This document shows positions 45,428 through 53,846 of a stretch of 64,000 nt of DNA, piece after piece. Source of the DNA: Nesterenkonia sp. PF2B19. GTDB taxonomy: Bacteria > Actinomycetota > Actinomycetes > Actinomycetales > Micrococcaceae. The notes below the pieces were generated by a model. It saw nothing but the letters and a program-made list of their open reading frames with translations, was not told the origin of the DNA and ran no database searches. The stretch spans positions 1 through 64,000 of the forward strand of contig NZ_MDSS02000011.1 in the NCBI RefSeq assembly GCF_001758425.2. Reading direction: 5' to 3'. The position numbers and the translations under genes are program-made. Within the stretch, counting starts at the first letter, position 1. The number at the start of each line of letters is the position of its first letter.

Positions 45428-46303
45428 TTAGGCCGCGAGTGTGTGCGGCTCGGCTAGCTTGGCTTCGAACTCGATGGGCGTCAAGCCGCCGAGGGTGTCC
45501 TGGGCGCGTTGGCGGTGATACTTCCGCTCGATCCACACGACAATCGCGAGCCGGAGTTCCTGCCGGGTGGCCCACCGCTGCTGGTTGAGCACGTTCGTCT
45601 GCAGCAGCGACCAGAACGACTCCATGGCAGCGTTGTCGCCCGCGGCGCCGACTCTTCCCATCGATCCGACCATGTCGTGGCGGCGCAGCTCGCGGGCCAT
45701 GGCCCGGGAGCGGAACTGGCTGCCCCTATCGGCGTGCAGGATGCACCCGGCGACCTCAGCACGCCGGGCGACGGCGTTGCCGACAGCATCGACGGCGAGT
45801 TTCGCGGTCATCCGGTCTGAGATCGAGTAGCCGACGATCCGGTTCGAGAACACGTCCTTGATCGCGCAGCAGTAGAGCTTGCCTTCGCTCGTCCAGTGCT
45901 CCGTGATATCGGTGAGCCAGAGCCGGTTCGGGGCGTCGGCGCGGAACACCCGCTGCACGTGATCGTCGAACGCCGGTGGGCCGGCCTTCTTGCCCTTCCC
46001 GCGCCGCCGGCGCTGCGCGGACGAGAGGATCCCGGCCTGCGAGCACAGCTTCCACGCCGTGCGCCTGCTCATCCGCCACCCCGCCCGGCGGGCTTCGTCG
46101 GCCAAGTAGCGCTAGCCGAACCTCGGGTCGTCGTGATGCGCGTCGTGCAGCGCGTTGATCCGATACGCGCGGAGCACGTCCGCCTCCCGGACAGGGGCTT
46201 TGCGCCACCGATAGTAGGGCTGTCTTGCGAGCTTGAGGACCCGGCACGACACCGTCACGGGAATCCCCGCGTCGGCGAGCTCAGATACGAGCGGGTACGT
46301 CAT
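45428..46303 (-). pseudogene. IS3 transposase orfB with in-frame amber codon
   Basis: 292 codons of integrase-type transposase with DDE residues in LWLTDITEH, CILHADRGSQ and NAAMESFWS. The reading frame is continuous except for a TAG at 46112-46114 inside DDPRFG-stop-RYLADEARRAG, where relatives have tyrosine (TAC). The sequence context is GCTAGCGC, the same octamer as the amber codon in the IS481 gene at 50239. It is non-functional unless read through, or else a base-call error. Confidence 0.9.
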
Positions 46304-46605
46304 TTTGGGGAGCCACCGAGTTTCAGGTTCGCCTGCGACAGATACGCCGCCGCACGGCAGAGGACCTCGTTCTCCTGCTCCAGCAACCGGATCCGCTTCT
46401 TCAGCTCCCGAGCCTCGGCAGCGTCCGCCGCGGTCTGACCAGGTCGATTGCCGTCTTCGACATCGGCCTGGCGGAGCCAGTTCTGCAGGGTTGCTTCACT
46501 GATGCCGAAGTCGGTGGCGATCTGCTTGATGGTGACGCCGCTCTCGCGGCTACGAGCGACCGCGACAACGTCTTCGCGGAACTCTCTGGGATAGGGACCG
46601 GGCAT
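46300..46605 (-). CDS. IS3 transposase orfA (second element)
   Basis: 101 aa. The helix-turn-helix is VTIKQIATDFGISEATLQNW and the coiled-coil tail is LKKRIRLLEQENEVLCRA. The stop overlaps the orfB start by 4 nt. It appears intact. Confidence 0.92.
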   Translation of the reverse strand: MPGPYPREFREDVVAVARSRESGVTIKQIATDFGISEATLQNWLRQADVEDGNRPGQTAADAAEARELKKRIRLLEQENEVLCRAAAYLSQANLKLGGSPK

Positions 46606-46750
46606 GATGACATCCTCCCCGCCAGCGCCTCCCGGCACTAACGATCAGTTGTCACCGATTCGTTCCTCACGCCCTTTAAACGTTGAAGCGGAACTCCACC
46701 ACGTTCCGTAGCCGAACAACCTCTAGCGTTCAACTTCCGACACAGCTTCG

Positions 46751-47665
46751 TCAGGCCCAGAGCGGACTGCTGGTCTGCCAGTCGTCAGGGATGCCCATGT
46801 GCGCGACGGGCACGGCCTGAACTGCTGGATAGCTCTTCAGAACGGCTCGGAGCAGGCTGCTGCGGCCGAGCCCCAGCCGGTCCGATAGGAACTGCACGAG
46901 CGTCAACTGCCCGAACGTGCGACTCCAGTCCGCAGCACTGGCGTGGAGATCAGCGTGACGGCCGACAGGTGGGAGCTTCGGCGTGAGCGTGTGCACCCGG
47001 TTGAAGAGACGGCCGTGATGAGCGCACGTGTTACGCACAACGTTGAGCGACTTTAGCCAGCTCGCCAGCTGGGAAGGGCTGAGCCCGCAAGCATCGGCGA
47101 CGTCCTCGCGAACCCCGGCTGGCGCGAAGTTGTAGAGATGCGTGAGGCTCCCCCAGTCGATGATCTCGACGGCAGCCCAGACCGGAAGACGCCCGCCGTA
47201 CTTCATGTCGTGGTGCTTCACAAAGTCTTCGCGTGAACAGTTGAGTTCGCGCTGGTACTTCTTCAGCCACCTCGGATAGCGATCACCTTGGCGAGCTGTC
47301 GGGCCGAGCAGTTCCGCGTCGAGGTGCGCGCAGGGATCGATGCTCCCGAGTTCATGGCCGAGCAGCGCGCGGATGGCCAACTCGACGGGAGTCAGCGTTG
47401 TGAACGTCGCGGCTCGAAGCCTGGCGTCGAACTCGTAGAGCGCGACCACGTCACTGAAGCGCGTGCCGACGTAAAAGTCGTCCTCGCGCCCACCCTCAAC
47501 CTGCTTGCGGAACGGATACCAGTAACCGCTCAGCCGGTAGTAGTTCACTCGCCGGAGCGTTGCCTCGGCCGACTCGCGGTCGCCCATGTCCATGCCACGG
47601 GCGGCGAGGATCTCGACCTGCCGGGCGTAGGACTCGTGCCCCTTGACGCCACTGTCCACGAACAC
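46751..47665 (-). CDS. Abi_2 (AbiD/AbiF-like) abortive infection family protein
   Basis: 304 aa. The Abi_2 N-terminal pattern is present (QVEILAARGMDMGDRESAEATLRRVNYYRLSGYWYPFR split around residues 16-52), as is the C-terminal HEPN-type RNase motif RNTCAHHGRLFNR. Related proteins stop phage infection by abortive mechanisms, in some cases by RNA cleavage, and can be single-gene systems. The start is probably the GTG at 47665. It lies between an IS3 copy and a small membrane-anchored protein of unknown role in a mobile region. Confidence 0.88.
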   Translation of the reverse strand: MFVDSGVKGHESYARQVEILAARGMDMGDRESAEATLRRVNYYRLSGYWYPFRKQVEGGREDDFYVGTRFSDVVALYEFDARLRAATFTTLTPVELAIRALLGHELGSIDPCAHLDAELLGPTARQGDRYPRWLKKYQRELNCSREDFVKHHDMKYGGRLPVWAAVEIIDWGSLTHLYNFAPAGVREDVADACGLSPSQLASWLKSLNVVRNTCAHHGRLFNRVHTLTPKLPPVGRHADLHASAADWSRTFGQLTLVQFLSDRLGLGRSSLLRAVLKSYPAVQAVPVAHMGIPDDWQTSSPLWA

Positions 47666-47767
47666 CGCCTGAAAGAATGAGGACCGGCCCTGGACCTACC
47701 GAGGTAGGCGGAACCGGTCTTAGTAGTAGCCAGTGTACGCGAGCGGCCGACAGCCGACAACTCGCCT

Positions 47768-48340
47768 TCATGACCGTGGGAGGTCCTCGTCGAGCGGACG
47801 GACCCGTGGGTTGGACGTACGAGGCGGCTCCCAACCCTGCTGCTCGTGAACGCTGAGGGTCATGCTCCTGGCGTGCTCGGTGAGCTCGCTGAGCGCCGGG
47901 CCGTCATGACCCTTTGACCGGAGGTAGCGGAGGTTTTGGCTGAGCACCTGCGCCCAGGACATGAGAGGTTCGAGGCTCTTCAGTCGCCGGTCGATCGAGT
48001 CGTCCGGCCTCGCCTGCTCCATGACTAGCCGGCCGAAGGTAGCGCCGAGGGTCCGCTCGGAGTCGAGCCATAGATCGAGACCTTTCCACGCGTCGCCGAG
48101 CTTTTCGACGAGCTCCATCATCGCGATGCGAAGATTTGTCAGGCGATCGTTGATTGGCTCAGCTGCGGGATCGAAGCCGAGGAGCCGCTGCACCGCCTCC
48201 TGGAGCTTGGACCAGCTCGCATCGGCAGCCGCACGCCGAGACTCCTCAAGCGCTTCCTTGGCGCGAGCATTCGCCAACCAGGTGCCGAGCCCGGCAACGA
48301 CAAGTGAGAGGCAGGAGATTACGAAGGCGGCGACGTCCAT
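47768..48340 (-). CDS. Membrane-anchored hypothetical protein upstream of the Abi gene
   Basis: 190 aa with an N-terminal membrane segment (about residues 2-19, DVAAFVISCLSLVVAGLG) followed by a helical region (ARAKEALEESRRAAADASW) and a polar C-terminus. No known family is recognised. GGAAGATG precedes the ATG at 48340. It is co-directional with the Abi_2 gene, about 100 nt upstream of it. A paired role in defence is possible but is only an inference from position. Confidence 0.6.
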   Translation of the reverse strand: MDVAAFVISCLSLVVAGLGTWLANARAKEALEESRRAAADASWSKLQEAVQRLLGFDPAAEPINDRLTNLRIAMMELVEKLGDAWKGLDLWLDSERTLGATFGRLVMEQARPDDSIDRRLKSLEPLMSWAQVLSQNLRYLRSKGHDGPALSELTEHARSMTLSVHEQQGWEPPRTSNPRVRPLDEDLPRS

Positions 48341-48530
48341 GCGGGCATCTTCCCATTGACCGCACAGCGGCATCGCGAAGCCCTACGTTGCGGGAAGGGG
48401 ACTGTTATGCGGTCATGTATCTGCAAGGGACAACGCGGGACGAATCCCATCGGCCGTGGGCTCCCTTACGAGCGGGTAGAACCTATTCCGGCACGCGTGC
48501 CTGCGAGAAGAGGTAGGCAGTCGCGCGGCA

Positions 48531-48565
48531 CTAGATGTACTGACCGGGGACATTGATCGACGGCG
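48531..48565 (-). mobile_element. Remnant of an IS481-family transposase 3' end
   Basis: On the minus strand the sequence encodes SINVPGQYI-stop, matching the end RLINVPGQYI-stop of the IS481-like transposase at 50098-51084. Nucleotide agreement runs through CCGGTCAGTACATCTAG. The rest of the element is missing. Confidence 0.7.
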
Positions 48566-48583
48566 GGGCGTGCCGCCTACCAG

Positions 48584-49549
48584 TCATGGGGCGGGGGCCG
48601 CGTGCGTTTCGGCGAGATCCCTGGCGAGTTGACCGATGCGTTCGCGGGCTGTCTCTGGGGTCAGTATCTCGATGTGGTCACCGAATTGGAGGAGCTGGCG
48701 CACTGACTCGATGTTGGGGTAGCGGATGACGACCGAGCACCAGCCTCTTTCGGTTTCGGAGACCTCGTGGATGCGGGTGCCGAGGATGCGCCGTGCCAGG
48801 TCGAGGCGGTTTTCTCGAAGGCGGGCGGTCACGCTTACGCGACCTGGCGTCTCGGTGCGTTCCTTCAGGTCATCCCACATGGTGCGGAGGGTCTGATCTG
48901 GGCGAAGGGCGACTGGCGCGTCGAGTGTCTCGTAAGCCGAGAGCCGTTCCAGAGCAAACAGCCGGCCGGCTCCCTGGTCGTCGGCGATGAGGTACCAGCG
49001 GCCCGATTTCGCCACGATCCCGTACGGGTCGACCACCAACATCGAAGCCTGTCCCTCAGCGCTGCGCCGGTATTGGATGCGCATCCGGCGTCGGTGTCGT
49101 AGCGCTGATGCTAGATCTGCTACGTCCACCTCCGCGTTTGAGTCGGCAAGCCACGCGTTGCTGTCCACCAGGACCAGGTCTGACAGGCGCGGCAGGTTCG
49201 GGGACTCGAGCGCTGTGGTCTGGCGGGCGGCGATCTTGCGTGCGGCCGACTCACGCACCGCAGACAGCCCCAAACTCTCAAGTTGCGCGCTGTCTAAACC
49301 GGCAACGGAGAGGGCCTCTAGCTCCCGAGGTTCCAGATGGGATGCATTGAGCCGTACACCGGGGAGCAGGACGATCCCACCGCTCCGGCCCCGTTCGGCA
49401 TAAACAGGCACACCTGCCGTCGAGAGCGCCTCGACATCCCGCAGCACAGTCCGCCGGGACACCTCCAGACGGTCGGCTAGTTCGGTGGTGGTAATGCGCT
49501 GGCGTGTCTGCAGGAATAACAAGAGGTGCAGCAGTCTCGAAGCCTTCAT
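48584..49549 (-). CDS. HTH/WYL-domain transcriptional regulator (YafY family)
   Basis: 321 aa. An N-terminal HTH_11 (ITTTELADRLEVSRRTVLRDVEALSTAGVPV read across residues 19-50) is followed by a WYL domain (RIQYRRSA, VDPYGIVAKSGRWYLIA) and a WCX C-terminal extension. WYL proteins sense small ligands or nucleotides and some control phage defence genes. It is divergent from a VOC-family gene, 95 nt apart, its most likely target. The ATG at 49549 replaces a longer TTG start. Confidence 0.92.
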   Translation of the reverse strand: MKASRLLHLLLFLQTRQRITTTELADRLEVSRRTVLRDVEALSTAGVPVYAERGRSGGIVLLPGVRLNASHLEPRELEALSVAGLDSAQLESLGLSAVRESAARKIAARQTTALESPNLPRLSDLVLVDSNAWLADSNAEVDVADLASALRHRRRMRIQYRRSAEGQASMLVVDPYGIVAKSGRWYLIADDQGAGRLFALERLSAYETLDAPVALRPDQTLRTMWDDLKERTETPGRVSVTARLRENRLDLARRILGTRIHEVSETERGWCSVVIRYPNIESVRQLLQFGDHIEILTPETARERIGQLARDLAETHAAPAP

Positions 49550-49644
49550 ACTGGCCAATCTTCGCAGAAAAGGTGACAGGTCTTGTCGTGATTAGGCGGT
49601 CAACTGGTGCGGTACCGAGAACCCAACGACCTGAGGAGCGTTCT

Positions 49645-50010
49645 ATGCCCGCACCCAATCTGTTCCTGATCTACGTCCGCGATGCTGAAGACGCCACGGC
49701 CTTCTACAGCGACCTGTTCGAGATCGAACCGACCTTCACAAGCCCCCGCTATGTGGCTTTCGAGGTTGCCCCCGGCGTCCTGTTCGCGCTGTGGACAGGA
49801 CGCAGCGAGCACGCGGATCCGAGCACCCCTCGCACGTGCGAGGTCGGGCTGATGGTGCCGGGACCGGCGTCCGCAGTTGACGAGACCTTCACGAGGTGGG
49901 TCTCGAAGGGAGTCCACGTCGTGGAGGAGCCGCACGACGATGTCTTCGGCCGCACGTTCGTGATCACCGACCCCGACGGCAATCTCATCCGGGTCTCCCC
50001 GGTGGACTGA
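49645..50010 (+). CDS. VOC-family (glyoxalase/bleomycin-resistance fold) protein
   Basis: 121 aa with paired beta-alpha-beta-beta-beta modules: FLIYVRDAEDATAFYSDLF in the first half, VFGRTFVITDPDGNLIRVSPV in the second. VOC proteins bind metals, antibiotics or small electrophiles. GAGGAG precedes the ATG. It is divergent from the WYL regulator, and a strong terminator follows 33 nt after the stop. Confidence 0.9.
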   Translation: MPAPNLFLIYVRDAEDATAFYSDLFEIEPTFTSPRYVAFEVAPGVLFALWTGRSEHADPSTPRTCEVGLMVPGPASAVDETFTRWVSKGVHVVEEPHDDVFGRTFVITDPDGNLIRVSPVD

Positions 50011-50042
50011 CCTGCACGGGCCCCGCCCACTATGTTCGATCT

Positions 50043-50077
50043 CGAAGGGCCGACCACACACGATGGTCGGCCCTTCG
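50043..50077 (+). terminator. Terminator hairpin after the VOC gene
   Basis: A perfect 14-bp stem, CGAAGGGCCGACCA with TGGTCGGCCCTTCG, has a 7-nt loop and ends before the IS481-type gene begins. Confidence 0.85.
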
Positions 50078-50097
50078 GTCTGTCTAGGAGCTCAGAC

Positions 50098-51084
50098 ATG
50101 TCACACCCTAATGCTGCCCTCACCCCGCGCCACCGTCTGAAAGTCGCGCGACTCGTCGTTGATGACGGGTGGCCGAGCAGCGAAGTTGCCGCCCGTTTCC
50201 AGGTCGCCTGGCCCACCGTGAAACGCTGGGTGGGCCGCTAGCGCGCCGGCGAGTCCATGCATGACCGCTCGTCCCGACCGAAGACCTCGCCGAACAAGAC
50301 GCCCAAAGCAGTATCGATGCGCTGCGTCAGCTTGCGGATGCGATTGAGGGAGGGCCCAGTTCAGCTCGCCACACGACTCGGCATCGCGGCGTCGACAGCC
50401 CACCGTATCCTCACCGCGGCGCGGCTGAACCGACTGTCCTATCTCGACCGTGCCACAGGGGAACCCATCCGCACTTACGAGCACCCTTACCCCGGCTCAC
50501 TGGTCCACGTGGACGTGAAGAAAATAGGGAACATACCTGACGGCGGCGGATGGCTCTATGTCGGCCGCCAGCAAGGCGAGAAGAACCGCTCGGCCACACC
50601 CGACAAGCTGAAGAGCAAGTGGGGCAACCCGAAGCTCGGATACGCCTTCATTCACACGATCATCGACGACCACTCACGCGTCGCGTACACCGAGGTGCAC
50701 GATGACGAGACCGCCGTCACCGCCGTAGGGATGCTGCACCGAGCTGTGGCGTGGTTCGCCGAACGCGGCGTCACGATCGAACGAATTCTGTCGGACAACG
50801 GTGGCGCGTACCGGTCCTTCCTCTGGCGCGACACGTGCGATGCCCTGGACATCACCCCGAAGCGCACGCGCCCTTACCGACCGCAGACGAACGGAAAAGT
50901 CGAGAGATTCCATCGGACGATGGCCGACCGCTGGGCCTACGCCCGCTGCTACCAGTCAGAACAAGAGCGCCGGGACACACTCACGACGTGGCTGCACCAC
51001 TACAACCATCATCGACCCCACACTGCCTGCGCCAATCAGCCGCCCTTCACGCGATTAATCAACGTGCCCGGTCAGTACATCTAG
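50098..51084 (+). pseudogene. IS481-family transposase with in-frame amber codon
   Basis: About 328 codons. An N-terminal helix-turn-helix (SSEVAARFQVAWPTVKRWV) and an rve integrase core with DDE residues in LVHVDVKKIG (D), ERILSDNGGAY (D) and NGKVERFHRT (E) are continuous in one frame. The exception is a TAG at 50239-50241 within KRWVGR-stop-RAGE, where relatives have tyrosine. The context is GCTAGCGC. It ends PFTRLINVPGQYI. It is inserted immediately upstream of the promoter of the PheRS-like gene. Confidence 0.9.
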
Positions 51085-51138
51085 CTGTTGCTGGCCAGGA
51101 GGTTGTTGACGTTGCTCGCGGGTGGCTGGGCGCGCAGC

Positions 51139-51144
51139 TACACT
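51139..51144 (+). promoter_or_regulatory. -10 box for the leader of the PheRS-like gene
   Basis: TACACT ends 6 nt before the ATG of a 23-codon leader frame, so the leader peptide is probably translated from a leaderless transcript. No good -35 is visible at 17-18 bp. Confidence 0.55.
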
Positions 51145-51150
51145 GGTGTC

Positions 51151-51222
51151 ATGCGGATGCAGCAGCGATTTCAAGACCCCCGGCCGGGATATGGCCGCGG
51201 GGTCTTCGACGCGCAGTCGTAG
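51151..51222 (+). CDS. Short leader peptide upstream of the PheRS-like gene
   Basis: A 23-codon frame starting MRMQQRFQDP and ending GVFDAQS then TAG. It has two Phe codons (TTT at codon 7, TTC at codon 19) and a Tyr codon. A -10 box 6 nt upstream supports leaderless translation. Codons 8-19 overlap a strong hairpin (51173-51206), and a second stem that covers the downstream Shine-Dalgarno begins 6 nt after its stop. This layout is typical of ribosome-mediated attenuation. Translation has not been shown. Confidence 0.5.
   Translation: MRMQQRFQDPRPGYGRGVFDAQS
51173..51206 (+). promoter_or_regulatory. Hairpin within the leader (possible attenuator)
   Basis: AAGACCCC (51173-51180) pairs with GGGGTCTT (51199-51206), extended inward by CGGCC (51181-51185) with GGCCG (51193-51197) across a single bulged C. 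The 7-nt loop is GGGATAT. A ribosome translating the leader would melt it; it may act as a terminator or pause site. Confidence 0.65.
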
Positions 51223-51228
51223 CGCAGT

Positions 51229-51296
51229 AGGTCTCCGCAGGTACGGCCGGGGGAAGTTTCTCGTCCTTCACCTACCTGCCATCTTCTTGGAGACCT
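51229..51296 (+). promoter_or_regulatory. Stem that sequesters the Shine-Dalgarno of the PheRS-like gene
   Basis: AGGTCTCC (51229-51236) is complementary to GGAGACCT (51289-51296), and immediately inside GCAGGTA (51237-51243) is complementary to TACCTGC (51273-51279). GGAG at 51289-51292 is the Shine-Dalgarno for the ATG at 51301, so it is buried in the stem. A stalled ribosome on the leader could change its exposure. Confidence 0.6.
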
Positions 51297-51300
51297 TCTC

Positions 51301-52419
51301 ATGTCGCACGCCGACTATCTGACTTCCGACCAGCTCTATCGTGCTCTCAACGTGCGCGACCTCACCGATCCCGACCAGGGACGTCACGCCATCCAGGCTC
51401 TCCTGCAATCGGTCATCGACCGCCTGCAGCCCGAGTGGGACAGCTCCCTCCGGTATGTGCGCAGCTCGCCGGTCGTTCCTGTTCGGGACAACTACGACCG
51501 CCTCGGCTACGCCGTGGGTGATGTCACTCGGGCTCGCCGGTACACCCGTTACATCAGCCCCGCCGTGATGCTCCGCAGTCACATGAGCGCCGAACTCCCG
51601 CGCGCCCTTGAGGACTATGCGGGGATGTCCGAGGTGGATGAGTTACTCGTGGCACCCGGCCTCGTCTACCGTCGCGACGCCGTCGATCGCACCCACGTGG
51701 GGGAACCACACCAGGTCGACCTGTGGCGCATCCGTAGCACTCCGGATATCGATGATGAGGACATGCTCACGATGATCGGCCAATTGGTCGAGGCAGTCCT
51801 CCCGGATGCGCAGTGGAGAACAACAGACGTGGCGCACCCATACACCGTCGATGGCCGGCAGATCGACGTGCTCCACGAAGACGAATGGCTTGAACTCGCT
51901 GAGTGCGGCCGCATCCATCCCGATGTGCTGCGCGGATCGGGCCTCGACCCCGAGCGATGGTCCGGCCTGGCTCTCGGTATGGGCCTTGAACGTGCGCTCA
52001 TGCTGCGCAAGGGCATCCCTGACATCCGCTATCTCCGGGCAGAAGACCCTCGCATAGCAACCCAGATTCTCACCCTGGATCCATGGCAGCACGTTTCACT
52101 TCTGCCTGCGGCACGGCGCGACCTCTCAGTCGTCGTTGATGCACAAGAGGACGAGGAGACGCTTGGTGACCGCATCCGCGTCGCCCTCGGAGACAACGCC
52201 GACGTCATCGAGTCTCTCGAGATTCTCAGCCGTACACCCCACGAGGGACTACCCGAGGCCGCGCGCTCTAGGCTCGGCACCCTGGAAGGACAAGTCAATC
52301 TCCTGATCCGGATCATGCTGCGCCCCATCGACCGCACCCTGACCTCGGAAGAGGCCAACGTGATCCGCAACGTGATCTACGAGGCCGTGCATGAAGGCCC
52401 GGTGATGGAGCTGATCTGA
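51301..52419 (+). CDS. Stand-alone PheRS-like protein (alpha-type catalytic core plus FDX-ACB-like domain)
   Basis: 372 aa. The class II tRNA synthetase core is seen in motif 2 (LVYRRDAVDRTHVGEPHQVD, residues about 121-140) and motif 3 (GMGLERALMLRKGIPDIRYL, about 225-245). A C-terminal region of about 105 residues (from PAARRDLSVVVDA) resembles the ferredoxin-fold anticodon-binding domain found at the end of PheT. This order is that of the monomeric mitochondrial enzyme, not the bacterial alpha2beta2 PheRS, so it is an extra copy. Possible roles are an inhibitor-resistant isozyme, modified-tRNA or antibiotic-related aminoacylation, or a regulator. Confidence 0.75.
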   Translation: MSHADYLTSDQLYRALNVRDLTDPDQGRHAIQALLQSVIDRLQPEWDSSLRYVRSSPVVPVRDNYDRLGYAVGDVTRARRYTRYISPAVMLRSHMSAELPRALEDYAGMSEVDELLVAPGLVYRRDAVDRTHVGEPHQVDLWRIRSTPDIDDEDMLTMIGQLVEAVLPDAQWRTTDVAHPYTVDGRQIDVLHEDEWLELAECGRIHPDVLRGSGLDPERWSGLALGMGLERALMLRKGIPDIRYLRAEDPRIATQILTLDPWQHVSLLPAARRDLSVVVDAQEDEETLGDRIRVALGDNADVIESLEILSRTPHEGLPEAARSRLGTLEGQVNLLIRIMLRPIDRTLTSEEANVIRNVIYEAVHEGPVMELI

Positions 52420-52436
52420 GATCGCTGAGAGCAGTC

Positions 52437-53446
52437 ATGACCTCGCCTACGCATGCCAACGCTCCCCTCTCACCCGAAGGCCGACGCCGCCTGATCGAAC
52501 GCTGCCGCACCCGCCCCATCTCCCACGTGGCCGCCGAGATGGGGATCTCCCGCGCGACCGCCTCGAAATGGGTCAACAGGTACAAGCGATTCGGGAAGAC
52601 CGGCCTACTGGACCGCTCATCCTCTCCGGCCCGACAGCCATCTGCAACGCCTGGCTGCCTCGTGCAGCAGATCGAGTCGATGCGGCGCGAACACAAATGG
52701 TCGGCGTCCCGTATTGCGTTCGAGCTCGAGCAGGCAGGAACACCGGTGAGCCGCCGCACCATCACCCGGCTCCTCGCACAGCTGGGCCTGAATCGACGGA
52801 ACTTTATCGACCCGAACGGCGAGACGAACCGGGAGCCGCAAAGCATCAACGCCAAACGTCCCGGCCACATGGTGCATCTAGACGTGAAGAAGGTCGGGCG
52901 CATCCCCGACGGCGGCGGGTGGCGTGCGCACGGCAAAGGCAGCGAGAAAGCCAAAGCTGTCGCCCGCACGAAGACCCGCGGTGCCAGGACCGGGTACATC
53001 TACCTGCATTCGGCCATCGACGGACACACCCGACTCGCTTACGCAGAAGCGCTACCGGACGAGAGGGCCGCCACTGCCGTCGCGTTCCTCGGGCAGGCCA
53101 GAGCCTGGTTCGCTAAGCACGGCATCACCCGGATCGAGCGCGTCGTGACTGACAACGGTTCCTGCTACCGATCTGCTGCCTTCCGCGAAGCGTCGGGACC
53201 AGCCGACACCAGCGCATCACGCCATACACGCCTCGACACAACGGCAAAGTCGAGCGCTACAACCGGATCCTCGCTGAAGAGTTGCTCTACGCGCGCATCT
53301 GGCGCTCGGAAGCAGAACGCGCTGCCGCGCTGGAAACGTGGAACCGGCACTACAACTATCACCGTCCCCACGGCGCTCACGACGGGCAACCGCCTGCCTC
53401 TGCAACATCGGCACACGTCGACAACGTCATGGCCTCATACATCTAG
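52437..53446 (+). pseudogene. IS481-family transposase (second; frameshifted)
   Basis: About 336 codons when one missing base near 53189 is restored. It has an N-terminal helix-turn-helix (ISHVAAEMGISRATASKWVN) and integrase core residues in MVHLDVKKVG, ERVVTDNGSCY, and (next frame) NGKVERYNRI. It ends DNVMASYI. It is clearly distinct from the IS481 copy at 50098. It begins 18 nt after the stop of the PheRS-like gene and ends by cutting an MFS gene fragment. Confidence 0.9.
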
Positions 53447-53519
53447 CCAACGAGCCTATCGCGGTGCGGGTTCCCGCAGATAGGTCAGATAAGGCCCATT
53501 ATCGGGGGCTTCGATGCGC

Positions 53520-53807
53520 AGGGGCTGAAGTGAGCACGGCCGCGACGGCGGCGCGGATGAGGTCGGCACCGATGAGCACCGGCTTGCGCGGCAACCGGGC
53601 AAGCAGTGCGGTGGTAATCGGGGCAACGGCGACGTAGGCGATCATCTTGATCGACATGGCCACTCCCATGATGACGCCAGCGTCGCCTGCGGCGATGTCG
53701 AAGGCGAGCAGGCCGAGGGCGACGGTGAGCAGACCCGTGCCCAGCAGTGCGATGATCTGCGCACTGAACAGTTTCGCGTAGGTCGGGTTGCGCAGTACGG
53801 AGATCAT
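53520..53807 (-). pseudogene. MFS transporter N-terminal fragment
   Basis: About 95 codons starting MISVLRNPTYAKLFSAQIIA and ending near LIRAAVAAVL, where homology stops. It is a paralogue of the complete MFS gene at 57563: both begin with a short basic stretch followed by (Y)xxLFSAQ(I/V)IAL(L/F)GTGL. The IS481 element lies just beyond the break, so the insertion probably removed the rest. Confidence 0.85.
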
Positions 53808-53846
53808 GCGCGCACGCTCTGGTCTGTCGGGAGGATCAGGGCGGGG

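Larger units (their letters stand above)
45393..46676 (-). mobile_element. IS3-family insertion sequence (second; transposase with internal stop)
   Basis: Ends share AAGGGCGTGAGGAACGAA, two mismatches, then GGTGACA as an inverted repeat of about 27 bp. It carries orfA and orfB on the minus strand with a 4-nt overlap. It is a different IS3-group element from the one at 36429 (distinct terminal repeats, diverged transposase). No target duplication is clear. Confidence 0.9.
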
